In this document: positions 35,084 to 43,929 of the stretch, piece after piece
How the letters are laid out: every line of letters starts with the position of its first letter
Numbering within the stretch: position 1 is the first letter of the stretch
NCBI RefSeq assembly: GCF_900142985.1
Contig: NZ_LT670849.1
Location: forward strand, 1,240,001-1,304,000
Length of the DNA stretch: 64,000 nt
Direction: 5' to 3'
Origin: Bradyrhizobium erythrophlei
GTDB taxonomy: Bacteria; Pseudomonadota; Alphaproteobacteria; Rhizobiales; Xanthobacteraceae
The notes under the pieces: generated by a model
Database searches by the model: none
Seen by the model: the letters and a program-made list of their open reading frames with translations, nothing else
What the model was told of the DNA's origin: nothing
Translations under genes and position numbers: made by a program

Positions 35084-36337
35084 ATGGCTCATTTCTGGCA
35101 AGGCCTGCGATCCGGCGAGTGGCTGACGGCCGAGCGCATGCGCGGTTACAGCATGATCCTGCTCGGCTTGTGCATTGTCGCGACCGTGGGCTGGATCGCC
35201 CTCTCGGACAGCTTCATCGACCGCAACGGCAAACCCATCGGCACCGATTTCTCGAGCTTCTATGCCGCCGGCTCACTGGCGCTTGAGGGCCATGCGGCCG
35301 AGGCCTATACGCCCACCGCGCACTATGCCCGCGAGCAGCGGCTGTTCGGCGAAAAGACGCCTTATTACAGCTGGAACTATCCGCCGGTGTTCCTCCTCGT
35401 CGTCACGCCGCTGGCGGCGCTCCCCTATCCGCTCGCGCTGGGCCTGTTTCAGCTGGCGGGCCTTGGGCTCTACTTTCTGGTCATCGCGGCGATCCTCGCG
35501 CCGGCGCGACGGCGCGATCCCGTCTTCGCGCGGAACTGGCTGCCGGTGGCGGCGGCCTTTCCTGCGGTCTTCATCAATCTCGGCCATGGTCAGAACGGCT
35601 TTCTGACCGCTGGCCTCCTGGGCGCCGCTCTGGTGACCTTGGAGCGGCCCATGCTCTCGGGCCTGTGTATCGGTCTGCTTTGCTACAAGCCGCAATTTGC
35701 GCTCGTGATCCCCGTTGCGCTGCTTGTCGCCGGCTGCTGGCGTGTGATCGCGTCCGCAGCGCTGACCGTGGCCGCGCTGGTTGCCGTGTCCTCGTTCTGC
35801 TTCGGCATCGACAGCTGGACAGCATTCCTGGCCTCAACCGAAACGTCGCGCAAGGTGCTGCTCGAGCAAGGCAGCGTCGGCTTCGAAAGATTGCAAAGCG
35901 CGTTTGCGGCGGTGCGGCTCTGGGGCGGCAGCGTGCCGTTGAGCTATGCCGTACAGGGCGCGGTGTCGGCGCTGGCCGTCGTGGCAACCGCGTGGGCCTG
36001 GCGCGTGTCGGACAACCGCGCGCTCAAGGCCGCGCTGCTCGTGACCGCGACCGCGCTCACCTCCCCACACATGCTGGATTACGATCTCGTCGTGCTGGCG
36101 CCGGCGCTCGCTTTCCTGACGCTGGTCATGCAGCAAGACGGCGCGCGCGATTACGATAAAAGTTTGATGGCCCTGATCTGGATCACGCCACTGATGGCGC
36201 GCAGCGCCGCCGACCTGTTCGGCATCCCGCTTGGCCTTCTCGCGATGCTCGCTTTGTTCGTGATGGTCCTGCGCCGCCTGCGCCAGCAGCGCGACAACGT
36301 CGCCAGTGGAGTGGATTTGACATTCGCTAACCCGTAG
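35084..36337 (+). CDS. GT87 / DUF2029 membrane glycosyltransferase
   Basis: 417 residues with about ten hydrophobic segments. After the first helix comes GTDFSSFYAAGSLALEG, the loop with the conserved Asp of GT87 (PimE-like mannosyltransferase) enzymes. WNYPPVFLLVVTPLAALPYPLA and GHGQNGFLTAGLLGA are further family motifs. Such proteins use polyprenyl-linked sugars on the outer side of the inner membrane; acceptor and sugar are unknown. The last codons overlap a short repeat (36303-36327) that also forms the tail of the next gene, so the tail ASGVDLTFANP may be of repeat origin. Confidence 0.85.
   Translation: MAHFWQGLRSGEWLTAERMRGYSMILLGLCIVATVGWIALSDSFIDRNGKPIGTDFSSFYAAGSLALEGHAAEAYTPTAHYAREQRLFGEKTPYYSWNYPPVFLLVVTPLAALPYPLALGLFQLAGLGLYFLVIAAILAPARRRDPVFARNWLPVAAAFPAVFINLGHGQNGFLTAGLLGAALVTLERPMLSGLCIGLLCYKPQFALVIPVALLVAGCWRVIASAALTVAALVAVSSFCFGIDSWTAFLASTETSRKVLLEQGSVGFERLQSAFAAVRLWGGSVPLSYAVQGAVSALAVVATAWAWRVSDNRALKAALLVTATALTSPHMLDYDLVVLAPALAFLTLVMQQDGARDYDKSLMALIWITPLMARSAADLFGIPLGLLAMLALFVMVLRRLRQQRDNVASGVDLTFANP
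36303..36327 (+). repeat. Short repeat forming the 3' end of the GT87 gene
   Basis: CCAGTGGAGTGGATTTGACA and the next five bases match CTAGTGGAGCGGATTTGGCG and its next bases at 37197-37221 at 20 of 25 positions. In both genes it encodes the last residues (ASGVDLTF and ASGADLAF). The CTAG/CCAG beginning is like that of the composite elements, but the sequence is otherwise different. Confidence 0.55.
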
Positions 36338-36586
36338 CCGCGCATTCGCGATGCGGATGTTAGAATCGGACCATCAGGTCGTTTCGACTATCGCAAGTGC
36401 GGCTATCGCAAGTGTGATCTGATTTGTTGCGCCGTGTTGGAAAGTTGTTGTCCAACGCTGCAGTGCAGTAGAGGTTTTTGATCTATTCCAGTTTCAACCC
36501 TTGCGGCGCCTTCGCATCGGCATCATTGTTTGGCCAAGTTGCGGGTGGACAAGCCGCCCGCACGAACTGGTCGAACTGTTTTCGCA

Positions 36587-37246
36587 ATGTACAAACTCTA
36601 TTCCATGCAGCGGTCCGGGAACAGCTACAAGGTGCGCCTGGCCCTTGCGTTGCTGAATGCGCCCTATCGCGCCGTCGAGATCGATATCCTGCGCGGCGAG
36701 AGCCGCACGCCGGACTTTCTCGCGAAGAATCCGAGTGGACAGGTTCCGCTGCTCGAAGTCGCCGAAGGCCGCTACCTCGCCGAATCCAACGCCATCCTCT
36801 GGTACGTTGCGCGTGGAACGCCGCTTGCGCCGGAGTCGCCGATCGAGCGGGCCGAAGCCTTGCAATGGATGTTCTTCGAACAGCACGCGCTGGAGCCTAA
36901 TATCGGCGCGGCCTATTTCTGGCTCGCGCTGGTGAAGGGTGGCCGCGACCTGCAGACACATGCGCTGGAGGACTGGATGGAGCGCGGCTACGCCGCGCTT
37001 CAGGTGATGGAAAATCACCTCAAGACCCACGACTACTTCGCAGCCGGCCAGTTCACCATCGCCGACATCGCGCTCTACGGTTACACCCACGTCGCCGACC
37101 AGTGCGACTACGACCTTTCGACCTTCCCGTCCGTTCGCGCCTGGCTGAAGCGTATCGAGCAAGTCCCCGGATTTGTGCCGATGGGCTGGCAACCGGCTAG
37201 TGGAGCGGATTTGGCGTTTGTCGCGGACCTGGCCACAGGCTCGTAG
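36587..37246 (+). CDS. Glutathione S-transferase family protein
   Basis: 219 residues. The N-terminal thioredoxin-like domain starts MYKLYSMQRSGNSYKVRLAL, with Ser near position 10 as a possible catalytic residue. NPSGQVPLLEV holds the cis-proline and ESNAILWYVA the gamma-glutamyl site. The all-helical C-terminal domain contains GQFTIADIALYGYTHVA, the family N-cap motif. It should conjugate or reduce small electrophiles with glutathione in the cytoplasm. ATG 36587 fits the fold start. The tail ASGADLAFVADLATGS extends beyond the last helix and coincides with a repeat. Confidence 0.88.
   Translation: MYKLYSMQRSGNSYKVRLALALLNAPYRAVEIDILRGESRTPDFLAKNPSGQVPLLEVAEGRYLAESNAILWYVARGTPLAPESPIERAEALQWMFFEQHALEPNIGAAYFWLALVKGGRDLQTHALEDWMERGYAALQVMENHLKTHDYFAAGQFTIADIALYGYTHVADQCDYDLSTFPSVRAWLKRIEQVPGFVPMGWQPASGADLAFVADLATGS
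37197..37221 (+). repeat. Short repeat forming the 3' end of the GST gene
   Basis: CTAGTGGAGCGGATTTGGCG and five further bases, the second copy of the repeat at 36303-36327 (20 of 25 identical), read in the same frame. The two lie about 900 bp apart, each at the end of a coding region. Confidence 0.55.
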
Positions 37247-37428
37247 AAAAAGCGGGGACGAATTGCCGGGATAATGGGTACAACGGCGTTTTCGCCCCGA
37301 TTTTGCCGCTTTTGGAGCGGTCTCGCCCCAATCTCGCCAGCGAAAATTGTCACAAACCATTCAACGCGGGTGATTCGCCCGCGAGGGCGAGATTTTGGCC
37401 CGCTTTGAGATCTTAAGGATTTGGACCC

Positions 37429-37605
37429 ATGAACCGGTCTTCAGGCGCGGCGGGCTTTAGCTGCCCGGCGGTTGCCGTGGCATCAACCGGACTGAGGGAC
37501 GCGGTTGCGGCCTCGCTGGTAATTGCCTCGCTGTCGCTTTGCCTGATCGTCACCCTCACGGTGCTATCGAACAAGCTCGGCGCGGGATTGCCGCTGCCGG
37601 CATAG
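37429..37605 (+). CDS. Possible small single-pass membrane protein
   Basis: 58 codons: a polar start MNRSSGAAGFSCPAV, then a 20-residue hydrophobic helix VAASLVIASLSLCLIVTLTV and a short tail SNKLGAGLPLPA. AAGGAT lies 10 nt before ATG 37429. The 180 bp upstream contain the hairpin CGCGGG / CCCGCG (37365-37383) and no other gene. I do not recognise the family; the call rests on the helix, ribosome site and absence of a competing gene. Confidence 0.45.
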   Translation: MNRSSGAAGFSCPAVAVASTGLRDAVAASLVIASLSLCLIVTLTVLSNKLGAGLPLPA

Positions 37606-37687
37606 GCCGATTTCATTTCATCAAGCCATTTTGTTCTGTGCAGGCTTTGTAGGCTTACGCGATGATCAGCATCGCGATCGGGTGACG

Positions 37688-37825
37688 ATGAAGAGTCCTA
37701 CCGCACTGGTTACGGCGGCGCTTGTGACGGCAATCCTGGTGGCGGCGTCGTGTCTGATTGCCGCCGGGACGCGCGGCGAGGATGCGCCACGTCCCCCCGT
37801 GAGTGTGCCTCACGACCATTCGTGA
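37688..37825 (+). CDS. Possible short secreted or membrane peptide
   Basis: 45 codons beginning MKSPTALVTAALVTAILVAASCLIAAG, which reads as a signal anchor or lipoprotein-like leader, then a short polar tail RPPVSVPHDHS. The last 16 bp overlap the 3' end of the convergent DUF486 gene. There is no good ribosome site before ATG 37688. It may be a real small gene or chance; I cannot decide. Confidence 0.3.
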   Translation: MKSPTALVTAALVTAILVAASCLIAAGTRGEDAPRPPVSVPHDHS

Positions 37826-38163
37826 AAGATGAAGTACGCGCCGAGCGCGATAAAACCGAATCCCAATCCGTGATTCCAGCCGAGCGGCTGCTTCAGATAG
37901 AGCACCGAGAAGCCGGCGAACACGATCAGCGTGATCACTTCCTGGATCGTCTTGAGCTGCGCGGCGCTATAGACCGCGCTACCCCAGCGATTGGCCGGCA
38001 CCGCCAGCCAGTATTCGAAGAAGGCAATTCCCCAGCTCACAAGGATAACCGCAGGAAGCCAGTGGTCCTTGTATTTGAGATGCCCATACCAGGCGAACGT
38101 CATGAAAATATTGGATCCGAACAACATCAATATCGGCAAGACTGCCGGCGGCACGGTGGGCAT
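37810..38163 (-). CDS. DUF486 / DMT-type small membrane protein
   Basis: 117 residues with four hydrophobic segments, half the size of EamA exporters. LMLFGSNIFMTFAWYGHLKY, SWGIAFFEYWLAVPANRWG and KTIQEVITLIVFAGFSVLYL are clear DUF486 signatures. The family is widespread in Proteobacteria, in the inner membrane, and uncharacterised; it may function as a dimer like small multidrug resistance proteins. AAAGGA lies 5-6 nt before ATG 38163, preferred to ATG 38169. A 376-bp divergent region with a composite repeat lies upstream. Confidence 0.88.
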   Translation of the reverse strand: MPTVPPAVLPILMLFGSNIFMTFAWYGHLKYKDHWLPAVILVSWGIAFFEYWLAVPANRWGSAVYSAAQLKTIQEVITLIVFAGFSVLYLKQPLGWNHGLGFGFIALGAYFIFHEWS

Positions 38164-38245
38164 GTACATCCTTTCGGGGTTTAACGGTCTGACTTGAAAC
38201 CGGACGAGATCGGCAAGTCCTAACCGTCCGAAGCGAGCGTGGGTT

Positions 38246-38409
38246 CCAGTGTCCCGATTCCGAAGTTCGTATTATTTCGCGGCGCCACGTTTACGAACTT
38301 CGGAATCGAAAGGACACTGGAAAGTATTGATCTAGTGCGGCTCTGGTTCGGAAGTCCGCATGACGGACGTGCGGCAGCAATGATGCGGACTTCCGAACCG
38401 CCGCACTAA
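38246..38409 (+). repeat. Composite double-hairpin element, copy 3
   Basis: Module A is 38246-38320, beginning CCAGTGTCCCGATTCC and ending GGACACTGG: the terminal T-A pair of copies 1 and 2 has become C-G on both arms. The spacer is 11 nt. Module B is 38332-38409, CTAGTGCGGC to GCCGCACTAA, where TGTGG/CCACA has become TGCGG/CCGCA, and the inner arm is CGGAAG/CTTCCG. This copy sits in the 376-bp region between the divergent DUF486 and PAS-protein genes, which otherwise holds no gene and should carry both promoters. Confidence 0.85.
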
Positions 38410-38539
38410 TCAATCGGTAGCATTCGATGCAAAAAGACCGAACAGTTGTACGGAAACAATCGACGGCTTTTTAGGGTTAGCCCAAGATCCCTCGCTGACA
38501 TCCAGGTATAATCCATCAAACTGGCGGCATCATTGTTGT

Positions 38540-39364
38540 GTGCAAATGATGCAGCTTGACTGGCGCGCCATCCTCGGACCGGCCCTCACCCTCGCGACGG
38601 CATCGACCGCGCTCGCTGCCAATCATCTCTTGTCCCATGTTCCGAACCCGGCGCCGCTGTTCGTCTGCATCGTGGCGCTCGCCGGCTCGTTCTCGGGCCT
38701 TGGTTCGAGCCTTGTCAGCGCGGTGCTGGCGCTGGTTGCGTCCGCGCTGTTTTTCTCGGGCCACGGCGTTCCGGTCGGACTCGCCGCTCCGGAAATCACC
38801 CGCCTCTCGATGCTTGCGGTCGCTGTCGTCGGCACGGCAATCCTGACCGGGCTGTTGCGAAAGCGGCTGGTCGACACGCTGGTCGGGGAGCGCCACCACC
38901 ATGCCACGTCCGAGCGGCTTTCGGCGGCGCTCGATCAGGTCGATATCGGCATCGTGCTTCTGGATTCCGACACCCGCGCCGAATTCATCAACCGTGCGTT
39001 CCGCCAGTACTTTGCGTTGTCCGACGAAAAGGCCGACAGCAAGCCGCCTTTCATCGCGCTGATGTATCACGGCCGCGACACCGGCGCCTATGAAATGCCG
39101 GAAGACGAATTGAGCACCTTCATCGCGCAGCGCACCGAAATGATGCGCGTGGGCGACTCGACGCCGATCAACATCAACCTCAGCGACGGTCAGGTGCTTC
39201 GCTTCAGCTGCACGGCGTTGCCGGACGGCGGACGAATGCTGAGCTACACGCCGGTCACCGAGCTTGTTCGCCGCACCGACGACCCCGCCTATGCCGAGTA
39301 CTATCGGTTGATGCGCAAAAATACCTTGCGCGGTCCGTTTCAGAATCTTCGGGCGGCCGAATAA
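38540..39364 (+). CDS. Membrane-anchored PAS-domain sensor without output domain
   Basis: 274 residues. Residues 1-115 hold about four hydrophobic segments resembling the DUF4118 membrane domain of KdpD-like sensors (SHVPNPAPLFVCIVALAGSF, SSLVSAVLALVASALFF). A linker helix with LVGERHHHATSERLSAALDQ leads to a PAS_7-like domain (VDIGIVLLDSDTRAEFINRAF, about 140-250). No kinase, cyclase or other output domain follows. It may sense a signal and act on a partner protein, or be a shortened sensor. The efflux operon on the opposite strand begins to end 76 bp downstream. Confidence 0.78.
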   Translation: MQMMQLDWRAILGPALTLATASTALAANHLLSHVPNPAPLFVCIVALAGSFSGLGSSLVSAVLALVASALFFSGHGVPVGLAAPEITRLSMLAVAVVGTAILTGLLRKRLVDTLVGERHHHATSERLSAALDQVDIGIVLLDSDTRAEFINRAFRQYFALSDEKADSKPPFIALMYHGRDTGAYEMPEDELSTFIAQRTEMMRVGDSTPININLSDGQVLRFSCTALPDGGRMLSYTPVTELVRRTDDPAYAEYYRLMRKNTLRGPFQNLRAAE

Positions 39365-39440
39365 CGATGACGCCAAAACCGGATTGATCGTTTCGCCATT
39401 GCGGCTCAAGTCGGCAGATATCCCCTCCTCGCGGCGTGCC

Positions 39441-40943
39441 TTACTTGCCATTGTCGATCATGTTCGTTTGCATCGGCGCGCTATCTGCACCATCGGCGAC
39501 GTCCGCGACCTCCCATCCTCCCCCGAGCGCGCGATAAAGATTGACCAGATCTGTTGCGATCTGCGTGTCGCTGTCGGAAAGGTCGTTCTCGCTCTGAAGT
39601 AACTGGGCTTGTGTCGCGGTGACATCCAGAAAGTTGGTCGCCCCTTCCGAGTAACGCTGCCTTGCGGCTTGCAGCGCGGTCTGATTTTCCGCAACCGAGC
39701 GGGCGATCTCGATACGCCGGCGCTGCGCTTCGCGATAGTCCGTCAGGGCGTCGTCGACTTCCTTCCAGGCGCGCAACACCGTTTCCTGGAAGAAGATAGC
39801 CGCTTCCCGCTGTCGTGCCTCGCTCAGAGCCAGGGCGCCGCGCAACCGACCGCCTTCGAAGATCGGAATCGAGAACGAAGGTCCCACCGCAAATGCGGTC
39901 GACGTCGGTGTAAACAGATTAGCAAGGTGCAGGCTTTCGAGGCTCGCGGCTCCGTTCAACGTCACGTCAGGATAGAAGTTCGCCACCGCGACACCCGTCT
40001 GCGCCGTGGCTTCGTGCAGCCGCGCCTCCGCCTCACGCACGTCCGGGCGGCGGCGTATACTCGTCCCGGGCATGCCTACGGGAACCCTGCGTGGAACGCG
40101 CGGAATGATCCGGGGGCGGCGCAACTCGGCCTCGAGCGCGCGCGGAGCCTCACCGAGCAGCAGTCCGACGGCATTGATAAGTTTGGCTTCACGAGCCCGC
40201 AGCGGTGGCACGGTTGCGGCGATCGTGGCCTGCTGGGCCCGGGCTTGTGCCATGTCGAGCGTCGTGGCGACGCCGTTGCGGAAACGCGTGTTCACAAGCT
40301 CCACATTCTCTTCGGCGAGGCCGAGATTGCGTTTCGCGATCCCAAGGCGGTTCTGTGTCCCGCGCAACAGCATGTAACTTTGTGTCAGCTCAGCGACGGT
40401 CGCGAGCGCAACACCGTGCCGGTTCTCCACCGCCGCCAAGGCATTGGCGTCCGCAGCTTCCACCGCCCGACGAACGCGGCCGAACAGGTCCAACTGCCAT
40501 GATGACGTCAAGCCATCATGAAACAGGCCGTAGTCCAAAGGTGCGCCGGGTGCGGGCGTGAGCAAAGAGAGCGTGCCATTCGGACTCTGCCGATTATAAG
40601 TGGCCGATGATTGCCCTTCGATATGCGGCAGTGCCTGAGAAACCGCGACCTGGCGCTGCGCTACGCTCTGGATTACGCGCTCGGCCGCCGTCTTGAGGTC
40701 GAGGTTCTGGGCTGCCGCCCGTTCGACGAGTGATGATAGTTCGACGTCGCGGAAGCTCTTCCACCAGGCGATGTCGACCGCCCCTCGAACGGTTCGGCTG
40801 GGCACGCCTTCTCCATCCGGCGCCGGCCGTCTGTATTCTTCTCTCACCTCGGGGCTCTGATAGTCCGGACCTACGGTGCAACCGATCAGCCCGACGGCTA
40901 GTGTCGGACCCGAGAGACATCTCGCGAGACGTAAGACACGCAC
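39441..40943 (-). CDS. NodT-family outer-membrane efflux channel lipoprotein
   Basis: 500 residues. Lipobox VGLIGCTVGPDY places the lipidated Cys near residue 22. Two OEP repeats follow: WWKSFRDVELSSLVERAAAQNLDL and the periplasmic helices around LAQARAQQATIA, then IRRRPDVREAEARLHEATAQ and ATNFLDVTATQAQLLQSENDL. It should form the trimeric outer-membrane duct of a tripartite pump, here with the EmrA and EmrB homologues encoded directly upstream (3 bp gap). The three genes make a complete emrB-emrA-nodT operon. Confidence 0.92.
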   Translation of the reverse strand: MRVLRLARCLSGPTLAVGLIGCTVGPDYQSPEVREEYRRPAPDGEGVPSRTVRGAVDIAWWKSFRDVELSSLVERAAAQNLDLKTAAERVIQSVAQRQVAVSQALPHIEGQSSATYNRQSPNGTLSLLTPAPGAPLDYGLFHDGLTSSWQLDLFGRVRRAVEAADANALAAVENRHGVALATVAELTQSYMLLRGTQNRLGIAKRNLGLAEENVELVNTRFRNGVATTLDMAQARAQQATIAATVPPLRAREAKLINAVGLLLGEAPRALEAELRRPRIIPRVPRRVPVGMPGTSIRRRPDVREAEARLHEATAQTGVAVANFYPDVTLNGAASLESLHLANLFTPTSTAFAVGPSFSIPIFEGGRLRGALALSEARQREAAIFFQETVLRAWKEVDDALTDYREAQRRRIEIARSVAENQTALQAARQRYSEGATNFLDVTATQAQLLQSENDLSDSDTQIATDLVNLYRALGGGWEVADVADGADSAPMQTNMIDNGK

Positions 40944-40946
40944 ACC

Positions 40947-42176
40947 TCAGTGCCCGGTCACGCGATCGCTTGATCTGCGTTGTTCGCCCACGATGTCCTC
41001 CAGTCCCGTATGGATGGTAGTCTCGACCGATAAACCGACACGCAGGAGTTTAGCCAAGGGTTGCCCGGGCGTCACCACGATCTTGACCGGCAGTCGTTGC
41101 ACGATCTTGGTGAAATTGCCGGTGGCGTTGTTGGGCGCGATGGGCGCAAAGGCGGCACCAGAGGCCGCGGGGACGCTGACCACCGTTCCCTTGAGGTCGA
41201 TATCGTAGGCGTCCACATGGATGGTTACGGGCTGGCCGCCCCTGACGTGCAGCAGATCCACTTCGCGATAGTTCGCCTCGATGTAGACCTGGTCGAGCGG
41301 CACAACGGTCATCAACGTCGTGCCGGGCCCGACGTAGTTCCCGACCTGCACGGATCGCTCACCGATCATGCCGTCGATCGGCGCCCTGACCTGCGTATAG
41401 GACAGATTGAGTCTGGCCTGTTCAAGTCGAGCCTCGTCAGCTTTGACCGTAGCCTCCGTCGCAGATTTCCGTGCCCTGAATACGTCCAGTTGCTTGCGCG
41501 CGGCATCAAGCGATGCTTCAGCGCTATCCAGCGAGGCTTGATCCTGCGCCAGTGTCGTGTCGGCCTGCTGGTGCTCCTGCATGGAGCCGGCTCCCGTCGT
41601 CGCGAGGTTGCCGAAGCGGCGCGCGTTGTCTTGCGCAAAAGCCAGTTTGGCGCGCGCCGATGCGACGGCAGCCTGCTGTTCTTTGATGATCGACGGCTGG
41701 CGCGACACCGTCGCCGAGATCTCATCGAGTTGCGATCTGTCGCTTGCAACTGCCGCCTCGGCGGATGCCAATGCAGCCTCGTTGTCGCGGGGGTCGAGAG
41801 TCGCGAGCACTTGTCCGGCCTCGACGACGTCGTTGTCGTCAACCGGAACCGTGGCGATCTGACCCGAAATACGCGGTGCGATCGCGGCGTAGTGAACCAT
41901 CACATAGGCATCGCTGGTCCGGATGTCCGGCCGCGGCCGGAAAATGATGAAGAGGACCATCGCGGTGAAGAGCGCTACGATGAGTCCGACCAGAAACAGT
42001 GGCCAGCGCGGCCGAGGCGCAAGAAGCTCATCGATTTCCTGCTCCACCCTGTCACGCGAAAATACATCCTTGGGACGAGATTCGTCATCGTTCCCGCGCA
42101 TCGGGGCGAGGTCCGCCGTTTCGCACGCCTTCGCCTCGGCGGGTCGCATATCCAGTTCGGCTGTATCCACTTCCAT
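40947..42176 (-). CDS. EmrA/HlyD-type membrane-fusion protein of efflux pump
   Basis: 409 residues. A cytoplasmic N-terminus of about 60 residues (DRVEQEIDELLAPRPRW) leads to one membrane helix (PLFLVGLIVALFTAMVLFII). A biotinyl-lipoyl half (ISGQIATVPVDDNDVVEAGQ), a coiled-coil hairpin of about 120 residues, the second lipoyl half (APIDGMIGERSVQVGNYV) and a beta-barrel (IEANYREVDLLHVRGGQPV) follow. It bridges the inner-membrane EmrB-type transporter and the NodT channel. AGGAA 8 nt before ATG 42176 sets the start; the open frame continues far upstream through the emrB gene but is not coding there. Confidence 0.92.
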   Translation of the reverse strand: MEVDTAELDMRPAEAKACETADLAPMRGNDDESRPKDVFSRDRVEQEIDELLAPRPRWPLFLVGLIVALFTAMVLFIIFRPRPDIRTSDAYVMVHYAAIAPRISGQIATVPVDDNDVVEAGQVLATLDPRDNEAALASAEAAVASDRSQLDEISATVSRQPSIIKEQQAAVASARAKLAFAQDNARRFGNLATTGAGSMQEHQQADTTLAQDQASLDSAEASLDAARKQLDVFRARKSATEATVKADEARLEQARLNLSYTQVRAPIDGMIGERSVQVGNYVGPGTTLMTVVPLDQVYIEANYREVDLLHVRGGQPVTIHVDAYDIDLKGTVVSVPAASGAAFAPIAPNNATGNFTKIVQRLPVKIVVTPGQPLAKLLRVGLSVETTIHTGLEDIVGEQRRSSDRVTGH

Positions 42177-42184
42177 GCCGGTTC

Positions 42185-43735
42185 CTAGTGCTTTGCAAAC
42201 ACGATGCGCGGCGGCATGGTGCGGATCGGCAACGTCATCACCACGACCATCAGGAACACCGTGAGTGCTCCGAGGATCAGGAAGGTGTCGCTCGCGGATA
42301 AAATTGCTACCTGCCGCTCCACGGCGTGACTGAAGGTCTCCAGGCTGTTCGGCACCCGGGGCCGACCATCGGGCATCAACGGCGGTGGATACTGCGGCAG
42401 TACGCCGTTGCTCTGGATCACCCGCCACCGGTCCTGGCCGACCTGATCGATGATGCGATCGGAATGCAGCGCGCCGCGCCAGCGACCAATCAACCCCAGG
42501 AACCAGGCGCTCGTTGCCTCGGCGAGAGCGCGCGACGTGTTGATCAGAGCGGACACGAAAGGGCCATCTGCCGGACCGGCAACAGTATTGGTGGACATCA
42601 TCAGCAGCGACATGATCACCATCGGCTGACCGATCGCCTGGAGCAGCTGCCACAGATAGAACTGATCGCGATTCCAGTAGATGGTGACAAAGGAGGAGCC
42701 GATGCAGGACGAGAGAATGAATCCTAATCCGACCAGGCTGACCACGCGCGAATCGGCCCGCTTGAAATCCAGCAACAGCGCCATCGCGGGCAGCATCACG
42801 ATTTGCAATACCGAGATCTCCAGCGTGATCAGGTTCGATTGCAGCGGTCTGTAACCCTGAACTTCCTGCAAGTACCGCAAGGGCACCGTCGAACCGGACT
42901 GGCCGATGATCAAAAAGAGGAATAAGCCCAGCGCACCGTAAGCGAGGTTGCGCCGGCCAAGCAGCTGCAGTTTGAGAAGCGGCAAAGGGTGAAACCACTC
43001 GTTGGCCAGGAGCAACGGGATAGCCAGGGCGCTCACCAACGCCAGAACGCAGATCAGTCTCGAGTTGAACCAGTCCAGCCGGTCCCCCTGATACAGCATG
43101 GTACTCAGGGCTCCGGTCCCGATCACCAGAAGCAGCAGGCCGCGCCAATCCAGCAGACGGAAGCGTTCGTATTGCGGCTGGTCCTGATCCAGACAATACC
43201 AGACCAGCACCCCGGCCAGCAGGCAGAGCGGAACGGCCTGCAGGAACACGAAACGCCAGTGGACGATATCCACCCAAAACGCGGTCACCGTCGCGGCCAG
43301 CGGAGGCGTGAAGGTTGCCGTTAAAGCGTAGACGGCGAGGCCGTAAAGCCGAATGCTCGGTGTGAGCACGCGGAAAGCCGTAGTCATCAGGAGGGGAACA
43401 AGCATACCTCCCGCAAGCCCCTGCAGCAGCCGCAGCGCATAAATCGCCTCGACGTTCGGACTGAACGGGATCAGAACGCTCGCGGCTCCGCACAAGGCGA
43501 TCGCAAAAAGTGTCCAGCGCCTTAATGTGAAGGTCATTGCGAACCATGGCGACACTGCCATGCCGACGATCTCCGCCGACACGTACAGGCTTTCAATCCA
43601 GGTTCCAGCATCGTGACCGATGCCGAGCGCTCCCCGGACGTCTACCAATGCAATGGCCGTGACCTGATCGTTAAACTCGGAGGTCATCACCGCGATCAGG
43701 ACACCGCCGAGACCGAACAAGGGCTTGATATCCAC
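42185..43735 (-). CDS. EmrB-type MFS (DHA2) drug-efflux transporter
   Basis: 516 residues with about fourteen membrane segments, as in the DHA2 family. DVRGALGIGHDAGTWIESLYVSAEIVGM and RLLQGLAGGMLVPLLM (motif C region) are typical; the long loop near residues 415-460 (PQYPPPLMPDGRPRVP) lies before the last segments. It should expel hydrophobic compounds by proton antiport. It is the first gene of the operon, followed after 8 bp by the fusion-protein gene. A divergent winged-helix regulator and a kinase-fragment gene lie 200-740 bp upstream and could control it. Confidence 0.92.
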   Translation of the reverse strand: MDIKPLFGLGGVLIAVMTSEFNDQVTAIALVDVRGALGIGHDAGTWIESLYVSAEIVGMAVSPWFAMTFTLRRWTLFAIALCGAASVLIPFSPNVEAIYALRLLQGLAGGMLVPLLMTTAFRVLTPSIRLYGLAVYALTATFTPPLAATVTAFWVDIVHWRFVFLQAVPLCLLAGVLVWYCLDQDQPQYERFRLLDWRGLLLLVIGTGALSTMLYQGDRLDWFNSRLICVLALVSALAIPLLLANEWFHPLPLLKLQLLGRRNLAYGALGLFLFLIIGQSGSTVPLRYLQEVQGYRPLQSNLITLEISVLQIVMLPAMALLLDFKRADSRVVSLVGLGFILSSCIGSSFVTIYWNRDQFYLWQLLQAIGQPMVIMSLLMMSTNTVAGPADGPFVSALINTSRALAEATSAWFLGLIGRWRGALHSDRIIDQVGQDRWRVIQSNGVLPQYPPPLMPDGRPRVPNSLETFSHAVERQVAILSASDTFLILGALTVFLMVVVMTLPIRTMPPRIVFAKH

Positions 43736-43929
43736 GGGATGCTCCAGCCCTTTCCGATAACCTGAGATCGATCACCGATGAGCTTGGAGCAGATGTAAGG
43801 ATCGCAAACCGCCGACCTCATTAAATTCGGGTTTAACGGATGCGGCGTCTCGGCATAGCCTGCGACGGACTTGCGAACGCGACCGCACGCCACTCGAACG
43901 ACCCGAGCTACACCCGAGGCAGCCGACTT

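Noticed and set aside
42177..43547. Open frame on the minus strand that extends the efflux fusion protein upstream by 457 residues
   Set aside because: It overlaps the emrB gene in another frame and encodes Arg/Pro-rich sequence without homology. The fusion protein has its own ribosome site before ATG 42176.
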